DNA of 64,000 nucleotides. Source: Patellaria atrata CBS 101060 (taxonomy: Eukaryota > Ascomycota > Dothideomycetes > Patellariales > Patellariaceae). The first letter of the stretch is position 1; every line of letters begins with the position of its first letter. Below, in pieces: positions 31,401 to 40,785 of this stretch. Made by a program: the position numbers and the translations under genes. The DNA lies in contig MU006103.1 of the NCBI GenBank assembly GCA_010093705.1, positions 62,001-126,000 of the forward strand, given 5' to 3'. Under the pieces are notes generated by a model. That model saw nothing but the letters and a program-made list of their open reading frames with translations. It made no database searches and was not told where the DNA came from.

Positions 31401-33585
31401 AACTGTCAACAAACAAGGCAATGTCATTGGTGATGAGGGTGTCCCCATTGGTCGCCTCGTAGAAGGTAATCCTAAGGAACTCGCAGGCAAGAAGATTGAC
31501 AAGAATGGTCAGATCTGGAATGATGAAGGTGAAGTTATTGGTCGTTGCGAGCTTATCCCTATGGAGGAGCGCGAGAGCAAACCTGAAGGGCCTTTCGCTG
31601 GTCTTCAAGGATTACGTGTTGTCAAGGATGGCCAGATTGCTGATGAAGATGGTAATGTCGTCGGCACTATCGTCGAAGGCAACCCTAAGCGTCTCGTCGG
31701 TCTCGCTGTTGATGAAGACGGTGATATAATTGACAAGTATGGCAATGTTAAGGGCCATGCTGAGCCATTGGAGGAAGAACCCGAGGAAGCCCCTGCTGAC
31801 CTTTCGATCCTTGAGGGCAAGACCTTGAACAAGCAAGGATTCGTCGTTGGTGAAGATCAGATTCCCGTCGGCCGCCTAGCAGAGGGTAACGTCAAAGAAC
31901 TTGCTGGACGCAAGTGTGATGGCGAGGGTCTCATTCATAGCGACACCGGTAAGGTCGTCGGCCGTTGTGAGCTCATTCCAGAAAATGAGCGTGTCAGCAG
32001 GCCGGAAGGTCCTTTCGCTGGTCTTGAAGGCCTCAAGGTTGTCAAGGATGGCAAGGTCGAAGATGACGATGGCAATATCGTCGGTATGATCGTCGAAGGC
32101 AACCCTAAGAAGCTCATCGGGCACAAGGTTGACGAGGATGGCGATATCATCGACAAGTATGGTAATGTCAAAGGTCGCGCTGAGCCATGGGAGGAAGAAG
32201 AGGAGGCGCCAGAAGATTTGTCTAGTCTCGCCGGCTGCACCGTCAATAAGGCTGGCAATGTTGTTGACTCTAACGGGAACATCCTTGGCCGTGTCGCTGA
32301 AGGCGATGCGAAACAAATGATCGGAAAGAAGGTCGACGGTCAAGGTCAAATTTGGGACAATGCAGGCAATGTAATCGGCAGGGCAGAACTTGCTCACGGC
32401 CAAGATAATACTCCCGAGGGCCCATTCTCCGGCTTCGATGAAGCTACTGTTGCAAAAGACGGAACCGTCCAGACACCAGACGGAAGTATCATTGGTCGTA
32501 TTATCGAAGGCGATGTCAAGAAACTCGTCGGTCACAAGGTTGATGAGGATGGTGACATTGTCGACAAGCACGGTAACCAGATCGGTAAGGCTGAGCGCTG
32601 GGAACCTGAGGAGAAGGAGAGGCGCATCAACCCAATGTCTGGTATGCGCGTGAACAAGGAAGGCGAAGTCCGCGATGAGAATGGCGATGTCATCGGTGTG
32701 CTTACTGCTGGTGACCTTGGCCATTGCGCTGGTCTAGAAATTGACGACAATGGTTATGTGGTCGACAATGATGGAAATAAGGTCGGCGAGGTCACTCTGC
32801 TTGAGAACCTTCAGAAACCTGAGGAAGAGATGACCGATGAGGAGAAGAAGAGGAAGGAAGATGCTGAGTTAGCGGACAAGATGGCAAACATTTGCCAGCA
32901 GACACTGGAACGCATTCAACCCGTATGCAAGCAGATCACAGAGGTAAGTTCCATCTATATCACTATCTTAATACAATATGTTCCTATACTAACACACGAT
33001 CAGCACATCGAGAAAGCCGATCGCACCCCCCGCGAGGAGCTCGACGAAGAGGAGCTCGTCAACAATGTCAAGCCACTTATCGAAGAAGGCTCCCGCATCC
33101 TACAAGAATGCAATGGCTCCCTCCGAGGTCTCGATCCCGACGGCCGCATCGCCAACCAAGCGAAAGGCCGGGCCAATACCCGCGAAGCCACACCGGAGGA
33201 GTATAGGCTCGCAGACTGCCTCAAGGAACTCACCACTACAGTCGTTACGACGATTGATAACGCGAAGAAGCGTATTTCTGATATGCCACATGCGAAGAAA
33301 AAGCTTAATCCACTTTGGAGTTTGCTCACACAGCCACTATTCCAAATCATCGCTGCCGTCGGTCTCTTGCTCACGGGTGTGCTGAATCTCGTTGGTCAGC
33401 TACTCAATGGATTGGGTTTAGGGGGCCTTGTTAACGGTTTACTTGGGGGTTTGGGTATAAATAAACTCCTTGGAGGTCTAGGTCTCGGAAGTATTGGTGA
33501 TGCTTTAGGAGGAGGTGATAAGAAAAAGAAGTCCGGCGGGAGCAACATGCCCCTCATCGGTGGTCTTCTAGGTGGTGGGAAGTAA
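28465..33585 (+). CDS. Large LEA-like and DUF3659-repeat protein
   Basis: Two exons (28465-32943 and 33004-33585) with a 60-base intron (gtaagt...gatcag) give 1686 residues. Residues ~95-365 are Ala/Asp/Glu/Lys/Thr-rich with repeated KDTAEDTTEKAKE-like 11-residue units, like late-embryogenesis-abundant (LEA) proteins. From about 367 to 1447 come 14 units of ~58 residues with the pattern L-x-GL-x-VNKxGxIxDExGxxIG-x-L-x-EG, then xxVDxxGxIxDxxGNVxGxxE, which I recognise as the DUF3659 type. A charged linker follows, then a helical segment (~1490-1610). The last ~80 residues are Gly/Leu-rich and hydrophobic (LLLTGVLNLVGQLLNGLGLG, LIGGLLGGGK), perhaps membrane-associating. Fungal relatives are annotated as LEA-domain proteins; a stress or desiccation role is inferred. 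The intron is stop-free and a multiple of three. Confidence 0.9.
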   Translation: MNNSPSSYAYYSFPPTPSRTTIPNSKSKTSTPETVRTSKSMAPSPAAGKASETPKTPTKLGRKPQSSQTSKLGEQKQPPKLSKSTSDDASERASESADQPPSKVEMKDNDDTSEISEKPKDDMKEAEPKPIDDSEDASAGAEADTEDTADDATEKAGEVGESAEDTAEDESEAPSNQASGLTGKAKNLAGRAAGTTSKAFEDPKGAAEETSNAAQDTAGDVAQGTKDTAGDAQNVFQDKTGGTKDTAEDTVEGAKDTAEDTTEEAKSTAEDTTEKAKETGKDAAEGVKKTGEDVADGDATEAADDVKDAAKDTTEDVADNAQDKTAEAKDTAQGVADEAKNTADDATEKAKDTAEDATGEDLPSTPDLSILRGLEVNKDGLIFDKQGNQVGKLVEGDAEDLEGFKIGDNGEILDDDGDLVGRCELTPEKAQEQADKAKEAAEGPKMPNISILKGLSCDPTGLILNDEGDTVGRIVEGNPEELQGMEIDENGEILDEDGDLVGRAELHEEAAQLIDQEGDLPEGVDGAKDKAEDAAEEAGEAAGDVEDELPGVEALEGKQINDDGQIVDEEGNVLGELTEGKAEEVKGLTVNDKGEVVDSDGNVLGKVELADGAAEKLQETAGRFTPDTRILKGLRVNKKGKILDEEGEVIGEVSEGEIKDLAGKTVNDKGEVLDKEGNVLGKVEVVPGDAADEAMKNLLETLDEQPQVKEVFPDLQILDGLKVNKKGQILDEEGEPIGELVEGELSDCAGKKVNDKGEVLDKDGNVIGKVKTLAQQLSPEEAQQAIDDGAHEAQEGAEEAQEGAEEAAEAAEDAAEDAGDDLPPPSILEGLKVNKAGKLINDDGVIVGELVEGDAKKLSKSGITCDDQGQFWDSKGHVIGRAQTVKVDEPEEEALFAGLEGLIVVKDGFVEDENENKVGKVVEGDAKKLVGRAVDEDGDIIDKKGTVIGHAERWEEPEPEEPEPEPEADPLDLSSLAGRTVNKQGNVIGDEGVPIGRLVEGNPKELAGKKIDKNGQIWNDEGEVIGRCELIPMEERESKPEGPFAGLQGLRVVKDGQIADEDGNVVGTIVEGNPKRLVGLAVDEDGDIIDKYGNVKGHAEPLEEEPEEAPADLSILEGKTLNKQGFVVGEDQIPVGRLAEGNVKELAGRKCDGEGLIHSDTGKVVGRCELIPENERVSRPEGPFAGLEGLKVVKDGKVEDDDGNIVGMIVEGNPKKLIGHKVDEDGDIIDKYGNVKGRAEPWEEEEEAPEDLSSLAGCTVNKAGNVVDSNGNILGRVAEGDAKQMIGKKVDGQGQIWDNAGNVIGRAELAHGQDNTPEGPFSGFDEATVAKDGTVQTPDGSIIGRIIEGDVKKLVGHKVDEDGDIVDKHGNQIGKAERWEPEEKERRINPMSGMRVNKEGEVRDENGDVIGVLTAGDLGHCAGLEIDDNGYVVDNDGNKVGEVTLLENLQKPEEEMTDEEKKRKEDAELADKMANICQQTLERIQPVCKQITEVSSIYITILIQYVPILTHDQHIEKADRTPREELDEEELVNNVKPLIEEGSRILQECNGSLRGLDPDGRIANQAKGRANTREATPEEYRLADCLKELTTTVVTTIDNAKKRISDMPHAKKKLNPLWSLLTQPLFQIIAAVGLLLTGVLNLVGQLLNGLGLGGLVNGLLGGLGINKLLGGLGLGSIGDALGGGDKKKKSGGSNMPLIGGLLGGGK

Positions 33586-34324
33586 ATGATTTTAATTTTG
33601 GATGAAATTGGTCATGAATGATATGAATGGAGAAAGACAGTAAGTGTCACTCCTGGGGATGAGGGGATGATTGTTCATGGATGGATACCATACCTGACAT
33701 ATTGACTTGACGGTCATGTCTTTTCCTTTGTGTCCTTCTCAAAAGTATTCCCTGTACCAGTATCCTTTGTTTTGATTGGACGTAATGGGTGGTTGGGAAT
33801 TGTGTATTTCTAGCGTGTATTTCTGGCTACTTAATGCACCATCGGCTGAGATTGTATCATAGTATAATTACGAATTTCGGTTTTTTGCTCGACGCGGCGT
33901 GTCATATTTGTTCCAAGTGCATGAAGATATTCGCAAGCTATTCATCTAATACTCGATACTGAGATACTCCCTTATACGTTACTATCGGCCCGCTACCGCG
34001 GACACGGTAGGGATTTCCCATGTGTCAGCGAAGTCTCACCGCTGCTGATACTAGGATGAAAACGGATGGGGTCCCATTGTTTGATCCGGCTTGATGACTG
34101 GCGACATTACGATATCGTCGATTTGGGAAAAGAAGCATCACCTTTCCCCGCGTAGAAGGCAGGAAGGACCACACGTCGTTTCTGGGTAGGAGCGGGGTCG
34201 ATAAAAAACTCCTCCCCACGTCCTCGCGCCTCTTCTTCCTTTCTTCCACTTCCGATCAATTCTTCTTGGCTGAAAGAAACTTAACATCACAAACACTACC
34301 GCTGAAACTTCATCAATCATCAAC
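33586..34324. other. Upstream region of small Tyr-rich gene 1
   Basis: 3' region of the repeat protein followed by a promoter and CT-rich leader. A 47-base segment at 33833-33879 recurs at 35437-35483, upstream of the second copy of the small gene. Confidence 0.55.
33833..33879 (+). repeat. Duplicated upstream segment, copy 1
   Basis: By direct comparison this segment differs from 35437-35483 at about 8 of 47 positions, mostly transitions. Each lies about 500-600 bases upstream of a paralogous small gene, which points to duplication of gene plus promoter. Confidence 0.65.
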
Positions 34325-34810
34325 ATGACTGGACAGAATTCGGGTTCCTCTGGGTCTGGTGCTGCATCTGGGTCAAGCGGCTCGGGAGGGTATACAACTA
34401 CGAGCAGTGGGACGAATAGTCAGGTATGTTCATTATCATAGGTGGTGTTAAGCAAGGAACCTCCTTTCCATCCGTATATCTGTCCTAAGGTTGGATGGTG
34501 AACAGAACATATCACTAACATTATGTGGTTAGGGAAACCACTATTGCAGTAGAGACTACGGCTCCTCTGCTTCAAACTCGAACTCGTATCACTACTCAAA
34601 TACGTGAGTTCCATGTTTCTTTCCCGCTTGTGTTCTTCTACCGCTTCCTCATAATTACGGAAATCAAATCAAATGCTGGACCTTTACCATTAGAATCAGT
34701 TGACTAACATCTCTCCATGCAGCAATGGGAGCTATTACTACTCCAACCCCAATGGAAGCACGTACTATAACAGCGGAAGCGGATACTCCAACTATAACAG
34801 CGGAAAATAA
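34325..34810 (+). CDS. Small Gly/Ser/Tyr-rich protein, tandem copy 1
   Basis: Three exons (34325-34423, 34533-34603, 34723-34810) give 85 residues. The first 33 residues are Gly/Ser/Thr low complexity (SGSSGSGAASGSSGSGG). Exons 2 and 3 encode GNHYCSRDYGSSASNSNSYH, then YSNTNGSYYYSNPNGSTYYN and a short tail. I recall small ascomycete proteins with this HYCSRDYG and NGSYYYSNPNGSTYYN pattern, all without known function. There is no signal peptide or membrane segment, one cysteine only. The intron branch points (cactaaca, gactaaca) and GT/AG ends are good. The gene has a paralogue 1.2 kb downstream with the same exon sizes (99 and 71 bases for exons 1 and 2). Confidence 0.85.
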
Positions 34811-36050
34811 ATCTGAGGTTGTTTCATGAACAATCCTGGATAAACATGGAGGAGGTCAACTTATGTGAACGGATGAACTTGGATCCAGGAACAGCCAACT
34901 TGAAATAGTCTTATAACTGAATGCAATGCAGCATACATTAGTATAATCATATGCTAGATCTATATTCTCGTCTATCCTGCGCCCAATGACAATTGAGTCA
35001 GCACCCCACCAACTTCATCGTTTATAGCGCCTCGATAAGCCTCCATTCTAAAGCAATTACCAGAAGCTTTAGCCCGGTTTATGTCCGCAACGCTGTAAGT
35101 TTTTGCTCCTAGCTCAGCCAATTCTCTTAAGTTTTATTGACTCAGGGTTTTATCTGTCTCCTCTTCTGCTCTATCGCTATTGTCAGTTGGAAAGATTATA
35201 CGTTCTCGACTGGTTGTGACACATCCCACGTAGGCGCAACTCTTTCTCTAGCTTCCACGTCATCTTGAAACCACTGCATAATCTCAGCTTCTCGGCAATG
35301 CTTCCCTATAAATATGACAGTGTCTGTAACTCCTCCTCCAGACTCCCTCATGTCGTCTGAGGAAGTTTCATCCTCGTTTCCTAGGATTATGAGCGCTTAT
35401 CTGCAGTTTATATCCTACCCAACCCACCTCTCACGCAATGCATCATCGGCTAAGATTGTTTCATAAGAGAGTTACAAATTTCATTATCTATTCACTGCTG
35501 CTCGACTGGTTTTGTTTTATCCTGCATTCTCCGCCAAGATGTTGACAGACTGAGCAACAATATAACAGAAAATCAATATTATCTGATTAAAATAGTTGAA
35601 CGTTCATCTGTTCTATACTATTTCGGTGGATTTACCATACATGGCGCTAATGCATTATCGCTTCTGTCCGAACTCTCGGGAATTCGCACGAGGCTGCGCC
35701 GCCGCCAACCCGCACAAGGCTCAATGCTTGTCAAGATTCACTAATCTGCCCATTGATTCATTCTCACGAACTCGTCATCCGTGATGCATCACAGCCACAT
35801 GCATCCCACCAGAAAAGGAAAGGGAATACCCCGCGATGGTTTGGGCGGTAACGGATGAAAAGCTTCGTGTCACAGCCTCGTGATGTGTTTAGGCGACGAC
35901 ATAGATAAAGAGTACCGTAACCCGCAGCCTCAGGCACCTTTCTCTTTCCTCAATTTTCATTCAATTCACAAATCAAGCACCCAAATCTGAAGCAGCCGAA
36001 CACTTTTGATATATATTATCACACTTCGACGAATGTGTGTGGAGCTGAAC
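34811..36050. other. Spacer between the two small Tyr-rich genes
   Basis: About 1.2 kb with no gene supported. It contains the second copy of the duplicated upstream segment (35437-35483) and a CT-rich leader-like stretch near 35935-35980. Confidence 0.55.
35437..35483 (+). repeat. Duplicated upstream segment, copy 2
   Basis: About 83% identical to 33833-33879 over 47 bases by eye; see that entry. Confidence 0.65.
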
Positions 36051-36763
36051 ATGGTTGGTTCCAATCTAGGAGCGGACTCTTGCAATGGATATACTGGATA
36101 TAAAGGAGCGGGAAATTTCATTATCACTAGTGTTGGGATAAACGCTGAGGTATATAGTTTGTTCGATTTCAGTCGGGTTGGTTGAGAGCCCTAAAGGTAC
36201 CTGCTACCGTAAGAGCTAGGGCTATTATGGACTACAATATCACCATCCCCGTCCTCATGTGTTACCTGGATGAATTTAGGTGGATTCATGAGTACTGCAG
36301 GGTTTGACTTATAGTCCTGTACTCTACGTTTCTCTGTATAGGAGATCAGTGTCTGATGCTAACACTGTGTTGTATTAGGGAGATCACTACTGCAGCAGAG
36401 ACTATGGTCCTTCAGCCGCGAATCGAAACGCATTTCATTATATTCACGGGTGAGTTTAGCACCTCTTTACCCCTTTTGGCTCTTCACCCTTCATCATCCT
36501 GGTATTATCAGAGATAGAGTAGCAATCAAGGCAAGAAGGTGGAATCAACCCTTGAATTAGATTAGGGCCGCTCCACCTACTGTTTAACTATGCTATCGAA
36601 CGGAAGAAAATACATTAACTAACATCCACACCCTTTGGGTAGAGACGGAAGTTACTACTACTGCAACCCAGACGGGAGCACGTATTACAACAACGGTCGG
36701 GGACGCGAGCGATATGAGCCTCCAGGCACAAGATATGGGAATTCCCACTCAGATTCAGATTGA
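36051..36763 (+). CDS. Small Tyr/Gly-rich protein, tandem copy 2
   Basis: Three exons (36051-36149, 36379-36449, 36643-36763) give 96 residues. An in-frame ATG at 36033 would add six residues; I chose 36051 because exon 1 is then 99 bases, as in copy 1. Exon 2 is 71 bases in both copies and the intron phases agree. The conserved core is GDHYCSRDYGPSAANRNAFH, then YIHGDGSYYYCNPDGSTYYN. The N-terminal exon has lost the Gly/Ser low complexity of copy 1, and the tail is longer and charged (GRGRERYEPPGTRYG). The core has gained a second cysteine in the NPDGS turn. Function is unknown. Selection on the core is suggested by its retention while both ends diverged. Confidence 0.82.
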
Positions 36764-37077
36764 CAGATTCACCCCCACTACGATAATGAATCCTCTTACG
36801 GTAACGGTTTTTACTACTGGACTTGACATTGGCGTTAGAAAATAATATGGAGGACTGAGACACTGGAGCGGGCTCATGGAGTTATTAGAGGTTGGTGCTT
36901 ACATTAATCTATGCTATATTATATATGTATATACCCGAACACCTATGGTATCTCTTTGAATATGTCAACCCGGTAAACACCCCCATGACCGTCATGAACC
37001 GATGCACAAATGGTCTATATATCTAGCTCTATGCATCACTTAGCCACTCAGTCCATTACGGCTCCGTCTTTCTCCTT
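36764..37077. other. Convergent 3' interval
   Basis: AT-rich stretch between the stop of the small gene copy 2 and the stop of the MFS gene. Nothing else seen. Confidence 0.6.
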
Positions 37078-38898
37078 CTATTTCTTCTCTCCACCTTCCT
37101 CATCCCTCTCTTTCACCTCATGCTTGAAGCCTTGTTCGGTCTCCAAAGCCCTATCCAACGCCAACCCCTCCACAAACAGATTAGCCACCATAACCAGCCC
37201 CGCCAAAACAGCCATGACGATCCACACATATCTCAAGCCATCCGTATAGCTGACGCGCAAATCATGCTTGAACTGCCCTTCCGGCATCTGCTTCAAGATC
37301 TGCACCAACCCGCTCGCATCCCTCGAGTACTCGCTCGCGAACGGCGCGAGCTGCGGAAACGCGAGCATCTTCCGCCTCATCTGGTTCTGGAAGATGACGC
37401 CGCCGATAGCGACGCCGACGGTCTGTCCGAAGGCCCGCACGAACGAGAACATGTTCACGGCGTACGCTTGGTCCGCGTTCGAGGAGGCGGCCTGGATCGC
37501 CAGACTCATGGCTGGGAACAGGATCCCGGTCCCCAAGCCCGAGACGAGGTTGATGAAGACCCAGGCGGGGGTTGAGGTGGAGGTTTTGAGGTAGGTCAGT
37601 AGTCCGAGGCCGAAGACGGTCAGGAACCAGCCGCTCCACAGCGCCCAGCGGTAACGGCCGGTGATGGCAATGGCGGCGCCAGTGATGGTGGCGGCTGGGG
37701 CGACGGTGAAGGTTTGAGGAAAGAGGGAGACGCCGGCGAGGATGGGGGTATAGCCTTTTACCGCTTCGTAGTAGAGGGGGAGGTAGTAGAGGACGCACCA
37801 GAGGATTAGGCCGTGGATGAAGGAGGCGCTGAAGTTGATGTTTGCGGTTCGGTTGGAGAAGACGGAGAGCCGGATTAGGGGCTCCGACGCGAGTTTAGCT
37901 TCGTAGAGGACGAAGAGGAGCATGCCGATACTGCAAAGGATTAGGGGGACGAGGGTTCGCCAGGATGACCAGGCGTATTGAACACCACCCCAGGTGATGG
38001 GGATGAGGAAGCCGGTCGAAGAGGAGAGGAAGAGCACCATGCCGAGCCAGTCGACGCGCCGTAGTTTGGCGAGGAAGGAACTGGTTTGCTGGTGTAGGTT
38101 TAGGAAGAGGATTATCATCGCTAGCCCGATGCCGATGAAGGGGAGGTTGATCCAGAAGATCCAGCGCCAGGTTACGTTTTGGGAGAAACCACCACCTGTT
38201 TTGAGGTAAGCCTGGTCACGAAACGGAGGGGATATATTGTTGGGATAAGGGGGAATTTACCTAATAGCGGCCCCGTAACCGTTCCGATGGCCCACATGCT
38301 ACTCAGGAAACTGAACCACTTCCCGCGCTCGCGCAGGGGCACCATATCCGTGACTGTCATTTCGGTCAGGCAGATGATACCGCCGCCGCCGATACCCTGG
38401 ACGCTGCGGCCGACGAGGATGACGGTGAAGTTGTCGGCCACGGCGGCGACGATGACGCCGGCGCCGAAGAGCGCCAGGCTGATGTAGATCAGCAGCTTGC
38501 GGCCGAAGATGTGGCTGAAGGAGCCGATTATCGGTTGGAAGACGGTCGAGGTGAGGAGGAAGGAGGTCCCGGCCCAGAAGGCTTCGATTGCGGAGCCGTT
38601 GAGGAGACGGGCCATTATCTGCGGTGTGTGAGTTTGTGGTGTTTATAAGGGGAAGGGGTTAGAGACGTACTGGAAGCGCTACGGAGATCGATGTAGCGTC
38701 TAGTGCTGCCATCAATGTGATGGTGGAGAGGGAGGCGAAGGCGAGGTAGAACCTCCACCCTGGATTGAAGCCTGAGGTCTGCTTTCCGGTCTGTGATATG
38801 GTTGACGATTGATCGGATGTGATGACTTTTTCCTCTACTGGTGGTGGCGCTCTGTTACTTCTTGTCCGAGCTAATGTTATATCTGGAGACTGTTCCAT
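37078..38898 (-). CDS. MFS transporter, DHA2 type (14-helix drug:H+ antiporter family)
   Basis: Three exons (38898-38671, 38618-38261, 38195-37078) give 567 residues. The start is the ATG at 38898 in a strong context (CACCATGG); the open frame upstream has no ATG. A hydrophilic ~50-residue N-terminus is followed by helix 1 with the family motif (LDATSISVALPIMARLLNGS), motif A (GSFSHIFGRKLL), the helix 4 arginine motif (GRSVQGIGGGG), and motif C typical of antiporters (GTVTGPLLGGGF). The second half has TWRWIFWINLPFIGIGLAMI, LRRVDWLGMVLFLSS and a long run of helices, ending in a Lys/Glu-rich cytosolic tail. Substrates are probably toxic compounds or secondary metabolites expelled at the plasma membrane; no biosynthetic cluster is seen nearby to say which. 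Confidence 0.93.
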
Positions 38899-40785
38899 GG
38901 TGGATCTCTTTTGCTTGACCAAACGAAATATTATTCCAGAAGACTATTTCAAGTAGAGGGTATGAGAGTTTGAATAGAGAAGTTAAGGGGCTAATGTTTG
39001 TGCTCTTCCCAAACAGTTTGCCCAACACTTTTTTGATTTACCAACATAAAAATCATCTCGATGCACCTTACCATAAGGTTATTTTATATCCTTCCCATCG
39101 GGTTCCCAAACCGATAATCGGTGGAACTCGCAGACAAGCGCCGTTAGAGCACTCTCTAATCTGCGTGGTCATCCTTAGGCTCCTCCCCTTCAAGGCACGC
39201 GATGGAAGCCTATTCGTCCTTTTACACAGGATACCTACTTTCTGCCATATAGAAGTCGAAGTTTGAATCGGCTTCGGCTGGATTGAGCTGGTAGCCGTGC
39301 ATCGATTGACCATTTGGGGAATGGTTGCGATCAACCGAGGAGTCGGCCTGATGGTTCCTCCGCTCCTCTTCACCTCTGGTCTTTGACTTCACGGCTTTGA
39401 TTATAAAGCTGAAGGGACGTTGTGATATTGCGCCGACGCATAGGGATGCAGTTTTGCTTCCATACCGAGATGTGATGAGGAGAATAATCAACCTTCTGTG
39501 ACAACGCGAGGGTTGGGGAGCTGGCGATTTGGCAACACTATTCCAGACCGCATGTTCGATACGGCGTGGGCTTTGAGGACCCCTTAGACCTGAATGTTAC
39601 GGCCGGATCTACTTTTTGGTCGGTATCTAATTTCTATTTCCACCGATCTGAAGAGGAATAATAATGTATCTCCATCGGAAAAGCTCCTCATTCTCACCCG
39701 TTTCTGGTTCCTGCGTTTTGGGTACATCTACAATACTCCAGCATGTCAAGAGTAAAAACAAACGAGAGGAAATCTCTCCCCAGAGAATCGAATCAATATA
39801 AGACATCAATTCTAAGGACGGATTGAAACGGCCTCTTCTCGGCTCCCTGGATAGTCCTCGTACCTGGAACTAGAGGGAGGTGAGGGGAATCGTTAAATCT
39901 ATCCTAAGTGGGAACCGGTAGAGAATTCGTTTTTAGTTTTTTGAGCACATAGTATTTTGCTATTACAGACAAATTCTTCTGCGATAAAGTCAGTACACGT
40001 TGTGTCTGTTCGTCTCGTGTTCATTCGCTAACTGCGCCATGTGTTCAAATCTGTTGTTTTTGCCTACTGTTTCTTTCTTATCGGAATTTTGAGCTGTATA
40101 AGTCCATTATATTGTTAATGCATATTCCCACTGGATGTATAACAATATAAAGATAAATTCTCCTCTCCCGACGCTGTCTTATCTTCACGTTATTCTCATT
40201 ACTGTATCTGTCCTTCCTCACAATTTTCTCGGTAGAAGAACGCTTGCTAGAACTATAATTCGATCACTACACCGGCGATTCCAACTTTTCAACCAGTTTT
40301 CATATTGTGTACAATTCAAGCGTCTGTATAAATGTTAAGAATGGAAGTAATAACCGATAAAGGAAATGAATATGCTATATGCCCACGTTTTTCGTGAAGA
40401 CACATAGTTTCCATTTTCCCAGTGTTTCTTTTGCAGCATTGTTTTTGAACTACGAAGTAGTAGTCTCATATTGACTGAATTTCAAATCAAAAATTTGTTC
40501 CATTGATGTTCTGGAAAATCACCGGATTTGGAAGCGCAGTGATCACTTTGTCTTTGTCTCTTATCTTATCCGGAACAACACGAACTCGCACCCACAGTTG
40601 CATACGGTGATGGAAGTTTCTTTGTTCATGCTCGCAGTTTATGACATCGTAACTTTCTTTCCAACGAATCCCCTTCTAGGGACATTTATTTTCTCCTCTC
40701 GAATTGGAACCCACGCGGACCCATCGTTCACAATTGCTCGAGACCACGAATATATCCCTGAGAAAAGAAGACATCTATCAGCGCG
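38899..40785. other. Long divergent intergenic region
   Basis: 1.9 kb between the MFS gene and a plus-strand gene. No gene is supported. Length fits long regulated promoters on both sides. Confidence 0.55.
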
